A DNA stretch of 64,000 bases from Phoenix dactylifera (lineage: Eukaryota; Streptophyta; Magnoliopsida; Arecales; Arecaceae). Position numbers and translations under genes: made by a program. The notes under the pieces are model-generated. The model did not search any database and was not told the DNA's origin. It worked only from the letters and a program-made list of their open reading frames with translations. This document shows positions 9,762 to 21,084 of this stretch, piece after piece. The stretch covers positions 6,718,745-6,782,744 of the forward strand of contig NC_052404.1 of NCBI RefSeq assembly GCF_009389715.1, in the 5' to 3' direction. Every line of letters starts with the position of its first letter. Within the stretch, counting starts at the first letter, position 1.

Positions 9762-10750
9762 TGTTGCTGGAATTTGGACCCGGGGGCGGCCGCGAACCGA
9801 GGAGGAGGAGGAGCTCCGGCGAACACTGGCGGGCGGCGATCCGTCGGCGGGCGGCGTCCTCCGTGGGGGGAACCTGCAAAAAGCCGGTGGCCGGGCTTTC
9901 CGGCGCCGGCCCTCCGATGCCTAAGTCAGAGGGGGGCTTAATTTTGGAGAAGAGAGAGGGACTGTATTTCCAAGTCCGAAGCCTCCCTTGGGAGGAAGAA
10001 GCCTCCGGCCCCTTTTTTAGAGGGAGAAGCTCTCCTTTTATAGGGAGAGTGGCAGGGTTACCTGTGATGTGACTGGGCGAATTAATGGGTTACCGTCACG
10101 ATTGGACGTGGGCGTGGAAGTAATGAGTTGCCGTGGATGGCCCGTTCCCATCATGGGAGGAGATGGCGTGCAGCCAGAGCTTGCTTGAGGCGCACAGTGC
10201 AGTACATTCTTGGGAATGATGAGGCGTTGACAGTCGTAGCAGAGTATGGTTCCTGATTAATATGTCGTGGCATGGCCGGCAAGTAAAACATGGTGCGGTA
10301 AGGCTGCTGCAGGGCATGGCCGCAGCATATAGATGACGAGGTCGGCCTTCTGAGGTCAGCTCAGCCTTCTGGTCTCGTCCTGCTGGTCTTAGCCTTCTGT
10401 GCTCGGCCTTCTGTGCTCGGCCTGCTGTGCTCGGTCTGCTGTGCTCGGCCTTCTGTGCTCGGCAGCTTTCTGTGCTCGGCAGCCTTCGGAGCTCGGCAGC
10501 CTTCTGTGCTCGGCCTTCTGTGCTCGGCCTGCTGTGCTCGGCCTGCTGTGCTCGGCTCGGCCTATGAGCTCGAGCACTTAGAGCCCGAGCACTTGGATGA
10601 GCTCGAAAACGGAAGAGCCCGAGCGGAAGAGCCCGATCACTTGGATGAGCTCGAGAGCGGAAGAGCCCGATCACTTGGATGAGCTCGAGCTTGCTGACGG
10701 ATTTGGGTGCTATAATTGTATTTGTGGGGTGGTCCATTTTTCCACCAACA
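9762..10750 (-). repeat. LTR C (outer 5' LTR)
   Basis: 989 bp with TGTTG...CAACA ends. Close to LTR B in its U3 segment, but it lacks part of the leader-side sequence present in A and B after the GGCGAACACTGGCGGGCGG block. Minus-strand TATA at 10034-10042. The right flank GTAGC (10751-10755) pairs with GTAAC at 5291-5295. Confidence 0.85.
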
Positions 10751-13540
10751 GTAGCCTTTGTCGGCCGTTCCTGGGAACCTCCAAAAACCTTTTCTTTTCT
10801 TTTTTTTTATTTTTAGTTTTTTGCTGGAATGGAAGTATGATACATAACGTATACGACTATAGCCAAACTTATTCCTTCATTTTGCTTTTGTCCGTCCATT
10901 GTGGTCCAACCCAAAAACACATCCACGCCTATATATATTCATCAAGCTAAGAATTCAAATTCAATTCATGATCAACCCGTAATCGGTCTAAGTAGGCTTG
11001 TCTGTAGTATCTTCTAGTCCACATAAGTCATGAGCAAGATATGCTCTTATTTCATTTGTACCAACTTAGGATCTAACCAAAAAAAGCGGGCTAGAAGATG
11101 CTATTTAAGTTTATTAATTCATTATAGATATCTAAGATCTATTTAATGCATAGCTGATTTGAAACTAAATACATGTTTACATGTATTTTTACGATTAGAG
11201 TGGTAGCTCAAGCAAGTTCCTTCACATATGCGTGCTAGATGAGATTGTGTCATGGTGGCCTTGTGCTGGACAATAAGGCTTCAAAGAAATAGCTATCCAT
11301 TCTCTCTTAGGTTTCATTTGGTCAGGATATGTCAGATTACAACGTAATATGACAATTCATAGAAATTATTTATTTAAAAAAATGATTGTGGGAAAAAATA
11401 AATTTTATCACGTTTAGTTGATGAAAAATTATTTTAGAAAATGACATCAGAAAAAATTACTATATTTGATCGAAAGTAATCTTATACAGGAATATTGCCT
11501 AATTCCCAAGACTACCCTTGAATAAGCAATTCAAGTAGTAATTATTTCTTTTTCTCAGTCCATTTGTTAGCCATTTATTGCCCATTTACATATATATTGT
11601 CGATATTAGCTATTTCAAATAATAAAATATATTTATGAGTTAATAATTATTTTTAAATTAATATACGTATATTAGAAATTATATTTTCTTATTATAAATA
11701 CAATTTAGTATATTTTAGTATATAAAATAATATATTAATTATTAATAAATAGTATATTAGATCATTGATAATTGATAAATATTTCTAATTATTTATTAAA
11801 AATAATATTTACTAATAAATATGTTAATATATTAGACTTTTTCATCAAGAAATGGTATTGTTAAAGTTATCTTCATTCGATAATCTCACGTACAAATACC
11901 ATTCTCTTGGTAGTATTTATCTTACCTTCTCTCTCCAAAATATAGACGTAGGATCCATCATGTATATTACCATCTCTTTTATCTATTTTTCATACCAAAT
12001 ATGATAATTTAATATAAATTTTTTTTTTCATATTAGATTATTTCCAACCAAATGGCCCTTAAATGATAGAATTGGTATGCAAGTGTTGCAGGTGTGTTAT
12101 TCCTTCGGATGGGGGGAATTGCTAGAAGACAGTGCCTGGGCCTCCCTTTCCCAGCTCATTCTTTTTAAGTTTTGATTTGTCTGCTCACAAGTTTGGTTAT
12201 TGAATTGTCTTTGTTCTTTTGGCGTTTCAACTGGCGAGGATCTACCTGGACCCCATCTGGGCTGCCATTTTGTATCCTTTTATTAACTGTTTCTTCTTGG
12301 GAGGGATTCACAGGTCCCCCTTGTGGCTCCAGGCTTAGGCTCTCATTTGAATCTTTGATTAGCCCAATGAAATTTGGATAGTCTTTAGTTCCAGGTTTTG
12401 CTTAAAAAAGAATACCTTCATGAACCTATTGCATGCACGGCCAAGACATGGGTTCACAGCTATTTTATCCAAGTTTTGTTCCACTTGCATGATTATTCAA
12501 ACACTAAAAATATAGTTCGTTTTTTTTTTTGATTGAACTGAAATTAACAATTTGGTGGACAAACAACAATATACTATTCAACTTTTTCTCAAATCGTTTG
12601 GAACAAGATTATATAATCACCAATTTGCAATACAATATGGCGTGACATAGCTGCACCGTTGTATTTGAAATATATAAAACCCAACAATCTAAAAGAGCTG
12701 TTTAACCAAGGATAGAATTCAGAACGTATTTGTATGTTCTTCACCAGAGACAAGGTCATAACGCTCCTTAATTACCATTAAAATAAAAACAAAACAATTC
12801 AAAGTTGAAGCACTTACGGGCTCATTTGGTTTGCAGAAAAAGGAAAAATATGGCCAACACAAAAATAAAAAATATCTTGGTTGGAGTTAAAAAAATAAAA
12901 AAGTATTTTTTAAAAAATATTTTTTTTTATATTTCATAAGAAAGAAAAATTCACGTGGCACATGAGAAAGTTTAATTCCCATAGGCTAAAAATTAGACTA
13001 TTTTTTTTAAACATGCTCTTAAACTTTTTGATAAAATGGAGTAATTTTTTTTATTAAGAGCATAACTGGTATTTTACGCAACTTTTTCAAAAAAGTGGGT
13101 GCTCAATGAAATATTAGCCTTTTTAGAATGTGTTAGTTTTTATGATTAATTAAGTATGCAAAATTATTTTTGTAGGCATTATATATCTAGGCATCAATTT
13201 TTTTAAAAAAAATATTTTAATAATTTTTTTTTTTTATTTGCGAGCCCCACATCGTCAGCCTAAACTTGTTCTCAAACCTTGTTATTCTGCTCTTTGCGAG
13301 GCTTTGTAGCCTGTTGGCCCTTTAGATGTGTTATTATTCTTTGCACTTACGGATGTGCTAGCATCCGGCTAAGTGGCCAACTTGGTTCGAGGGGCCAATG
13401 ACTTGTTTTCCATCAAAAAAAAGAGGTCGATGACGAGACCAATGGCGCAGCCAAGCCTATTCGTTATATGTTTTAAATAATTTAAACTACTTGGTGCTTG
13501 GACTTCTAAATTCGTAGCTTGCAGGGTCAATGAAGCTTAA
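10751..13540. other. AT-rich intergenic DNA, no gene seen
   Basis: Apart from the MITE candidate at 11310-12058, I see only AT-rich sequence. Near 12819 a GGGCTCATTTGGTTTGC word resembles a MITE terminus, but no matching right end was found. A 69-codon frame at 12172 has no recognisable family. Confidence 0.55.
11310..12058. mobile_element. MITE, Tourist/PIF-Harbinger-like
   Basis: The left end GGTTTCATTTGGT and the right end (read inward on the minus strand) GGGCCATTTGGTTGGAAAT form an imperfect terminal inverted repeat. Both sides are flanked by TTA (11307-11309 and 12059-12061), the usual 3-bp target duplication of this superfamily. The 749-bp body is very AT-rich and noncoding. Confidence 0.55.
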
Positions 13541-13666
13541 GGTCATTTAACCCAGCTGGTAAGCAAGGCTGCAAGATAAAGAAGAGACGCCCTCAGATCT
13601 TTCCACCAGACCTCACCTCCGATTCCAAACCCGGCCGAAGCACAAACACAACCGGGAAGAAGGAAG

Positions 13667-14152
13667 ATGGCAAGGCCATGTCGAACACTGTCTAGCCGGA
13701 GCCTCGGTGGCTCTCCCCCGGAGAAGAAGGCAGGCCAGAACGGAGCACTGTACGTTCTTCTCTTGGCACTCAACGTACTTCTCATCGTTCTCTTCTACTT
13801 CGGCATCTGGCGTTTCTTCTGTAAGAAGAACCAGCGAGTCGACACCAACGCTGCCACCACCTCTTCCTCTGCTCCTAACTCTCCCAACCTTTATCCAAGA
13901 AATGGCAGGCTGGATTCCCGAGTCCTATCGTCGTTGCCCATCTTCGTGTACTCCATCGGCAGCGAGGAGAAGACGGAGTGTGCTGTGTGTTTGATGGAGT
14001 TCAAGGAGGGAGAGGAGGGCCGGCTGCTGCCGAGGTGCAACCATGGCTTCCACACGGAGTGCGTCGACATGTGGTTCCAGAGCCACTCCACCTGCCCTCT
14101 TTGCCGGGCTTCTATCGAGTCCGGAGCCTCAGATTCCAGCGCGGTTGTGTGA
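13667..14152 (+). CDS. ATL-type RING-H2 finger protein, short form
   Basis: An intronless 161-residue probable membrane-anchored E3 ligase. A short basic N-terminus precedes one hydrophobic segment (about 27-49). A Ser/Asn-rich linker follows, then a GLD-like block (GRLDSRVLSSLPIF, about 80-93). The RING-H2 has Cys ligands at 105, 108, 124, 132, 143 and 146 and His at 126 and 129, with the same spacing as the ATL protein at 1295. The protein ends 15 residues after the last ligand, so it lacks the long Pro/Gly tail of its neighbour. RING cores of the two proteins are clearly similar (SLPxFVxS before, RCxHxFHxECxDMWFxSH within). A TATA box is not obvious upstream. ATG 13667 is the first in frame and leaves a complete domain set. 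Confidence 0.92.
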   Translation: MARPCRTLSSRSLGGSPPEKKAGQNGALYVLLLALNVLLIVLFYFGIWRFFCKKNQRVDTNAATTSSSAPNSPNLYPRNGRLDSRVLSSLPIFVYSIGSEEKTECAVCLMEFKEGEEGRLLPRCNHGFHTECVDMWFQSHSTCPLCRASIESGASDSSAVV

Positions 14153-15783
14153 GTCGTGTTCTCCACTCTGCCGGCGAGCAATTGTACGTTTGTCTCAACT
14201 TCTTTCCGTTCCTCGGATTTCTCTGTAGACTTTTTTTGTTTAACGTTGGCTTACGACTTACGAGAGCTGACGGCTATCAAAATTCAAAAACGAGCTTGCA
14301 TCCTACGCCTTTGTGCGGTGTCCAATACCTTTTTTTGTTGTTGTTTTTAAAAAGGTCAAACGCTTTAACATTTAAATAACATATAATAAATAGGGGCCTC
14401 TACACCGTATTTTGTTAAAGAAATAGGAAAGTCAACGAATTTCTTTTTGTGATGCGGGCAACTAATAAGGGAAGCGTGTGGGTTTTACTTGTATGATGCC
14501 ATGCCATCTGTTCTTTTTTCACTTCCAAGAAAATGGCCTAATTTAAAAAAATTATGGGGAAATAATTTAAAAAAATAATGGGGAAGCTACTTGCCTTTAA
14601 CAGTTGGGCTAATTACAATTTCATGATTTTATAATCTAAAATATATTTAGTTTCATCTTTTGCAATATTACAAGTGATGATTACAATTAGGGCAGAAATT
14701 CATGACCCAGCTTATCAATTCAACACAACTCAAGCATGTTTGGGTTTCACATAAATAGATTCGAGTCATAAAGAAAACTAACCAATTGATCCCATTTACC
14801 CGAAAGGGTTGAACTCAGGTTCAAAGTTCTAATACATTTGACTAGTTAACTCCAATTAATAATTAGGTCAAGTCAAACTAAGCCGTTTATAACCCGTTTA
14901 TCCAATTCAAATCAAGCTAACAAGTATCTACCCAAAAAAAAAAAAAATTCAAGCTAACAAGTCATGATCATTATAGATCCAACCTGACCTAATCTCTTTT
15001 CTTGAATAGGTTACATATTGAGTTGTGTAAACTTCTATGAAAAAAGTAGTTTTTCTTGAAAACCTATATCTTAAACCAACCTGAATATGAACTGCTATCC
15101 TATTTCTAGTTACAACCCTTTGCTAAGGGTCATATGTAATACCATTCAAACAAATCAATGCTGTTACTTCTATGAAAAACAGCTCTCTCTATCATGGATC
15201 AAAGACCTTGCATATATAGGCTGTCATATGTTGCTATTACATCTCAAACTAAGAAAGCCAAACTTGAGATATAAAAGTCATAGCTAAAGATTCTTTTCTT
15301 TTAGCTTTATAAATCTAAAATCTCGTGTTATTGAATGCCTAATTACGTTCTTCACGTAAATAAGCTGCAGCTTCAACGTGAAATGTCTCCAATAGAATGT
15401 ACCGTTTTCTCTTTTTTGTAACTCTATCCTGCAACTTTCCAATGGTTCGGGTCCTCTGACTTAATTGAAGAAATCCAATCTTGAAACCACACCTGTTCGT
15501 GAATAATGAAACAGTCTATGTTCTATGGACCCGTTTACGGCGCCAGTCCCCTGCCAGATTTGAAGCCTTAATGAGGTATCTCGGGAAACTCATAGTGGGA
15601 AGCAACCTCAACCACAGGAAGATCCATTGCGGGCCAAGTCCAACTCGAACTCTCCACCCCTCAACTGCGGCCATGCCAAACCGGAAACACCCCATTCCTA
15701 GGCTCTTCCAAACCACCACCTCCTCCAAGCGACATACGTCGAACACTTGTAACAAATGGCGAACGAGCTCAAAACCAAACCAT
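14153..15783. other. intergenic DNA, no gene seen
   Basis: 3' flank of the ATL gene followed by AT-rich sequence. 14690-15000 has many GACCCA and CCAACCTGACC words like those in the MITE at 16709, but I could not define two ends. No credible open frame. Confidence 0.55.
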
Positions 15784-15792
15784 TATATATAA
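15784..15792 (+). promoter_or_regulatory. TATA box of the inhibitor gene
   Basis: TATATATAA lies 66 bases before the ATG at 15858. An in-frame ATG at 15756 precedes this box and is therefore unlikely to be the start. Confidence 0.65.
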
Positions 15793-15857
15793 AAAAAACC
15801 CAACCTTTCCTCACCGCAACGCAATCCATCCATTTCATCCCCGAGAGACATCGGAAG

Positions 15858-16406
15858 ATGGCTGCATCCACCGTCCGCCTTTTCCTCCTCCCCCTCTGCC
15901 TCTCCCTCACCATCGTTTCTGCCACCGCCACCGTCCCAGGCCCCGAACTCATCCGCGAGACCTGCAACGACGCCAAGTCCCACCACGATCTCTGCGTTGC
16001 AGTCCTCTCGTCCGACCCCAAGAGCAACACCTCCGACGTCCGCGGCCTCCTTGAAATTGCCCTCAAGCTTACCGCCGAGAACCTGACCAAAACCGCCGAC
16101 TTCGTTGCCGACTTCCTCGACGAGGCCGACAAGAAGAGCACCGAGCCCGGGTTGCAGCAGTGTCTCGCCTACTGTGAGGACGAGTACGTGGATGCCGTGG
16201 ACCAGCTCACCAATGCAGCCGCTGCGCTCGAGTCCAAGGTCTACCGGGATGTCGAGCAGTGGGTGTCGGTGGCCATGGCCGACGTCAAAGCGTGCCAGGA
16301 GGAGTGCAGGGAGGTTCCGGGGGACAAGCGCGGGCTGACCAAGAGGAACGGCGACATTGACAGGCTCTGCAGCATCACCCTCTCGATCAATAGGATCCTC
16401 CTCTGA
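15858..16406 (+). CDS. secreted pectin methylesterase / invertase inhibitor-domain protein (Pla a 1-like)
   Basis: 182 residues, single exon. A signal peptide covers about residues 1-25 (hydrophobic LFLLPLCLSLTIV, small residues before the cut). The mature part is one PMEI/invertase-inhibitor four-helix domain: the N-terminal hairpin pair of Cys in ETCNDAKSHHDLC, the DPKSNTSDVRGL segment typical of the family, the later Cys pair in LQQCLAYC, and the C-terminal helix ending SITLSINRIL. Such proteins act in the wall or apoplast (or vacuole), forming 1:1 complexes with pectin methylesterase or acid invertase. Sequence alone does not tell which, though the resemblance to Pla a 1-type proteins slightly favours invertase-inhibitor-like. 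Two further Cys pairs near residues 141-146 exceed the usual four. The start is set by signal peptide and TATA position. Confidence 0.88.
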   Translation: MAASTVRLFLLPLCLSLTIVSATATVPGPELIRETCNDAKSHHDLCVAVLSSDPKSNTSDVRGLLEIALKLTAENLTKTADFVADFLDEADKKSTEPGLQQCLAYCEDEYVDAVDQLTNAAAALESKVYRDVEQWVSVAMADVKACQEECREVPGDKRGLTKRNGDIDRLCSITLSINRILL

Positions 16407-18806
16407 TCTCTTGATCTCGATGGTTACTATTCGATTGATCTACTACTATAGCTGTTAATGTTAATTTTAAGGGCATGTTTGGTATTGTAGTTATTACCGT
16501 GCTTTTGTTTTTCTCCAAACTTGTGAAATACGAGATAGAGTTTCACTTTGAGCATAGCATTTGCACAAAACTTCTGTCGTCTCTTGTTTTTATTTTTTTT
16601 TTAAAAATAAATCTTTACTATAAAAAATTCTTAAGATTGCAGAAATAATTTAAAGAGTAAATTAGAAACCCTCCTCCCCTTACATGCATTCAACAATTTG
16701 AAAAATCTAAGATTGCGAATGGACCAGGTGGACTCAGGACCCAACCCGTTTAGACCTAATCTAGACCTGATTTAAAGATCCATGGGACCAGGTTGGGTTT
16801 CAAATTTGGACCTATTCCACATTCTGGGTTAGCTTTGAGTAGCCATCATTTATTAAAGCAAATGTCATGAAAGAGGAGTGCCTGTTTCTCAAAAAGAATG
16901 ATGAAGTCTTGTAGGTATTAGTTTTTATGTTTTGTTACCCATCTTTTGACATTATACATGACTTGGATCCGACCTAAATCCCACTTGGTTCCAAAATTTT
17001 TGTATTTAGATCGAATTATACATGAATCCAACCTAATCAAAATAACACATAGATTAAAAATTTTGGTCATGGATCCAACCCAACCCGATCTGATCTTCAA
17101 TTGAGTTAGACCTGGGCCAAACATTGGAACCCAGACAAAAAATTAGGTCAAGTCGGGGTTACTCCTAACCTGATCCGACCTGACCCATTTGCAACCGTAG
17201 AAAAAATTTAAGTCTACCTCTTCGAGGTTTATTTTATTTAACATTTTAACCTATAACTTGACAGAAATATTAGTAAAACGTTAACCTTAAATAAGGCCCA
17301 AATGCCACATCAGAAAAAAAAAACTTCAAAAATAACTAAAATAATCTTTAGTGACATAACAATCACCTAAGGATATTAGAAACTATATGTATCCTTCTTT
17401 ATACTTAAGAATAATTTTTTTCTTTTCATCTGATGTGAATGGTTTCACTAGCACCATTAGTTTAACTGGGTAAAAATTAATATAGGTTTTATAAATTATT
17501 GGATATAAGTATAATAAATATAAATCCTATGATTTTTTATTTACTCTAATTTAAAATACAAAAGAGTTTGTGGGGTCTTTGAAAACAATTTTTGCCCAAT
17601 CTCTAAAATACAAAACAATTTACTACAAAAGCTTGAGTTTCATCATACTTGCTATTCGGTCTACTTCGTACTGATTCTCGGGTTTCTGAAAGCAAAAACA
17701 GGCTCTCCGGTATCGAGCGAAGAAAGAGATATGCTGTGGTTTTGAATGGTCTTACGTATTCCCTTAAACAAGGAATGGTATTATGTGACTAAATTATTCT
17801 GAAGTGTTGGTTTAGGTGGGGCAAAAATTAGGAGTGTCTTTTTTTTTTCTTTTTTTCTTTTTTTTTTTGGGTACAACAACAGCTCACACCCTACGACCAA
17901 CTAAAATTAGGAGTGTCTTTGAGAACTCTGCGAAGGACTAGAATTAGACCTTCGTGCAAGAAGACCGAGTGACTCTCAAAGGATATATGCTGGCCCAACT
18001 CAATCCACACTTCAGGTTTTGTTGGGTCCAAGTGAACTCAGTCCAAGCTGCATCTCTAGCCCCATCATAAGGAACAGATATCCTCTAGGAAAGAACATAG
18101 TGGTTTCTCATCACAAAATCTTGTATTCCGTGAACTTTTTGTTTTTTCAAACATGGGGCTACAATTTTATGCTAACTATGATCAAGAATTTTCCTCAGTC
18201 AAATAATATCGTTTGTACCGTGCCAGTCACCATGCAATCAGTTCCCTTTTTCTAAAACAAAATAATTAAGCTTTAAATGTTATTCCCAACCATGCAATTG
18301 TCCGCTGGTCAAATAATCAGGCGTTATATTTGTTGACCTTAGCCAAAATTTCGGATGAGCCCAAAGCAAGTCTCGGGTCCACATGATAAATCCAACCACG
18401 CAATCCAGGTCCAAATAGTGGTGATTTTTTCCTCAGAAAAAATAAAAAAAGTAGTGGTGATTTGTCGGAAATCACTGGATCTTGTTATAACGTAATAATT
18501 AATAGTATGCTTGTTCGATGAATAAAATAATTTAATTAGGGAAAACAGCTAGATGCTCCTCAAGTGGTTGTGCCCTCGAAGGAGGATGTAAAGAAGAAAG
18601 CCATCGTCTGACCCTCAAATATAACAAAAATACAAGTTCTTTTCTATTCGACCGGTGTGATACAAATGAATTGACGAAATCGAGCAAACTTTTGGTAACG
18701 CTCGACTATTGATACAGTTTATTACTGATGAAAATTTAAGCTCTAGTTGCAACTGCAATATTATGAATAAAAACAGAGAAATTAACCACCTTGCCGTACG
18801 TGCCCA
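16407..18806. other. intergenic DNA between convergent genes
   Basis: Holds the 3' flanks of the inhibitor and the pectin methylesterase, a MITE candidate (16709-17198), a possible unpaired MITE end near 16471 (GGGCATGTTTGGT), and poly-T tracts near 17840. No gene seen. Confidence 0.55.
16709..17198. mobile_element. MITE-like element with 30-bp imperfect terminal inverted repeats
   Basis: The left 30 bases (16709-16738, containing ATTGCGAATGGACCAGGT) match the reverse complement of the right 30 bases (17169-17198, containing GGTTGCAAATGGGTCAGGT) at about 24 positions. The body is rich in ACCTGA/CCCAACC words and noncoding. No clean target duplication was found, so the superfamily is open. 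Confidence 0.55.
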
Positions 18807-21000
18807 TCAAAGAAATCCACTGGAATAAGGCACTCCAGTCTGAGGCAACCAGTTATCCCGAAGAATAAAGTTGTTCACCGTGAAATTGCCCGCATCGGTT
18901 CCATTAATAACATGGAATCCCGGCCATGCAACACGATTCCTGGTGTCCGAGCCAGGCCCAGTATTGTTAAACTCGGCGTAGTAGAGAGTACTCAAAGCAA
19001 AGTCCCCATTCCATGGCATCCACCCCCGGGGATCGATTAAGCTATCCACGAAGGACTCCATGATCACCGTCCTGGAATAATTCTTCCATGGCCTGCCAAG
19101 GTACGTGATTGTGGACCGGCTGTTGGAGGCCAGATCAGGTGCCGCGACAATGTTGCAGCCCTGGATGACGGTCCCGGTGTTCTGGTTCTGGTCGGTCCGG
19201 CCTTGGGCAGTAATGGTGTTGCTCTGGCCTTGCATGGGTAGCCTCGAGTATATGTTGCAATTCTGGAATACCACTGCTGCATTGCCAAATATGTAGTCTA
19301 CTGTGCCATAGATGTCGCATTCTCTGTAGAATTGCCTCATGGAATGCGTGTAGAGGGTGTCTTGGTAGCCTTCGAAGCTGCAGCTGTAGAAGGCGGAGAG
19401 GTCGGCGTCGTTCCGGACGGCGACCGCTTGGTGTTTGCGAGGGCCGGCGGTGTTTCGGAAGGTCATGTTTATTGCCACAAATCCTTGGCCAACAGCAGCT
19501 GCAGCACAACAATTAATCAAATACGTCAGGTTTTGTATTACAATTAACTACTGTGGACATCAAGGTTAATTATACGTACTAAAAGTTTTTTTTTTGTTGT
19601 TTTTTTGGAAAAACATTATTGGCTTAACCTTTGGAGTGCTCTGACTTGTGATTAGTGTTAAAAGTATACTTTGACTAACACTTCCTGCGTTAAACTATTC
19701 AATGTGCGTAGTTGTTAATTTTCCACTACTTCCTCCTTGGTTTGCCCTAATACACATGTTAGCTCGTGAAGTTGCGAGGTGGACGTATCAAATAGTTGGT
19801 TTAGAGCTCAGACAAGCGACCTTAATTTATTTTAATAATCATATATATAAAGCTAGGTCAAAAGTTAGTAGTTTTATTCGTGGAGTTAGACGCACAACTT
19901 TGATATCAAGTGATAGGGGCTTAGTTTGGACGTATGCATGGTAACCATTGTAATAAGAACCACTTACCAAAGGTTGACGAGTTGAAGGTCGTCCACCCAT
20001 CAACAACGCTATGGTTGCCGGTGAGCACCGTCCGGTTAATCCCATCTCCGATCATCATCAAATACTTCTTCTTCTTCGAAATCACCACGTACTCTTCATA
20101 GACTCCAGCATCCACGAATATCAAGTAGTATCCACTGCTCCCATCCAACTTATCAGGAGCCGAATCCACGGCGTCCATGATGGTGGTAAAGTTCCCACTC
20201 CCATCCTGGCTCACCACCACGATGTCGTTAACCGGGACCGGGGTGTCCGTCTCCTGGAGAAGCCTCCGGCCGATCCTCCTCTCGAAGAGCTCTCGGTTCG
20301 GCCTCGACATCTTCAAGGGCAAGCTCCCGTCTTGGCCGATCTCGGCTTCATGGAACAATAAGCTCCTACCCATGAGGAGCCGGGACTTGGAGACCCTTGA
20401 AGGAATGAAGGTATGGTGCAAGTTGGTCTTCTTGGTTTTTGGGACCCATGCCTTGGTGAAGAGAGCTAAAGAGACACTGTAGAGCTTGGTGCCACTGGAG
20501 AGGGGGACGGAGAGGCCATTTTTGATCGACCACGCCGAGGCGGCGTCCTGGATGCCATCGAGGCAGGTCTGCTGGTTGGTGAGAAGGGCCGAGAGGAGGG
20601 TTTGAAACTTGTCAGCCTGGGGGTCGTGCAGTTTATTGGTGGAGTTCAGTGTAACCCCGGCTGAGGTCAAGAAGTCGATGTTGAGTTCAGATAAAAGTTG
20701 ACAGTCTTCGAGAGCTCGGACAGCGGTCAGGGATAGACTGGAGTGGCGAGCGAGATAGCGGTTGATCAAATTCAAGAACTTCTGGGCATTCCAGAGAGAC
20801 TTGGCGAGGGAGAAGCGGCCAAAAGTGTAAAGGTTTTGGGTGCCTCGCGACGGGAGGACGGACTTGCAGAAGTTGGGGTCAGGCGTGGAGTTGCATGCGG
20901 TAGTCGGGGTGACAGGGGCCGATGGCGAGGTGCCGGAGAGGGACGGAGTGAAGAAGAGGAAGGAGAAGAGGAGGAGAAAACCAATGGTATTGGAAGCCAT
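18807..21000 (-). CDS. pectin methylesterase with N-terminal PMEI pro-domain (type I), two exons
   Basis: Exons 21000-19968 and 19498-18807 (minus) join at GT-AG sites (donor GTAAGTG) to give 574 residues. The enzyme removes methyl esters from wall homogalacturonan. A signal peptide or anchor lies at about 1-23. The PMEI pro-domain follows (about 30-185, Cys at 36, 45, 100, 146). A processing motif RRLLQ is at 245-249. The CE8 catalytic domain runs from about 258. The family motifs are all present: GVYEE (299-303), QAVAV with Gln 368, YQDTLY with Gln 390 and Asp 391, VDYIFG with Asp 412, and YLGRPWK with Arg 480. These cover the catalytic Asp pair, the oxyanion Gln residues and the substrate Arg. 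Length and single intron are typical of the type I group. It looks fully functional. It converges with the inhibitor gene at 15858. Confidence 0.95.
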
Positions 21001-21076
21001 GGACTTAGATGTGGCTAAAGGCTAAGCCGCTAAAGGCTTTTGTTTGGAATAAAAAGGTGGTGAAGATTAGGAGTCC

Positions 21077-21084
21077 TATATATA
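21077..21084 (-). promoter_or_regulatory. TATA box of the pectin methylesterase gene
   Basis: TATATATA on the minus strand, 77 bases before the ATG at 21000. Just upstream on that strand is a 24-base A run (21125-21148). Confidence 0.6.

Larger units (their letters stand above)
5296..10750 (-). mobile_element. three-LTR non-autonomous LTR retroelement array
   Basis: Three LTRs (5296-6464, 7904-8957, 9762-10750) alternate with two short internal regions (6465-7903 and 8958-9761). All share orientation. Each LTR begins TGTTGCTGGAA and ends CACCAACA or TACCAACA on the plus strand. The element reads on the minus strand: a primer-binding-like sequence and a gag start lie left of the second and third LTRs, and a purine-rich tract (read on the minus strand) abuts the right ends of the first two. 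The outer flanks are GTAAC and GTAGC, a 5-bp target duplication with one mismatch, so the array probably derives from one insertion expanded by LTR-LTR unequal recombination. No protease, reverse transcriptase or integrase is visible, so it cannot move on its own. Confidence 0.85.

Noticed and set aside
12819-13250. Second Tourist-like MITE beginning near 12819
   Set aside because: Only a left-end-like word was found; no matching right terminus or TTA duplication.
15756-15857. Longer N-terminus for the inhibitor protein starting at 15756
   Set aside because: The extension overlaps the TATA box and places 34 charged and Lys-rich residues before an otherwise perfect signal peptide.
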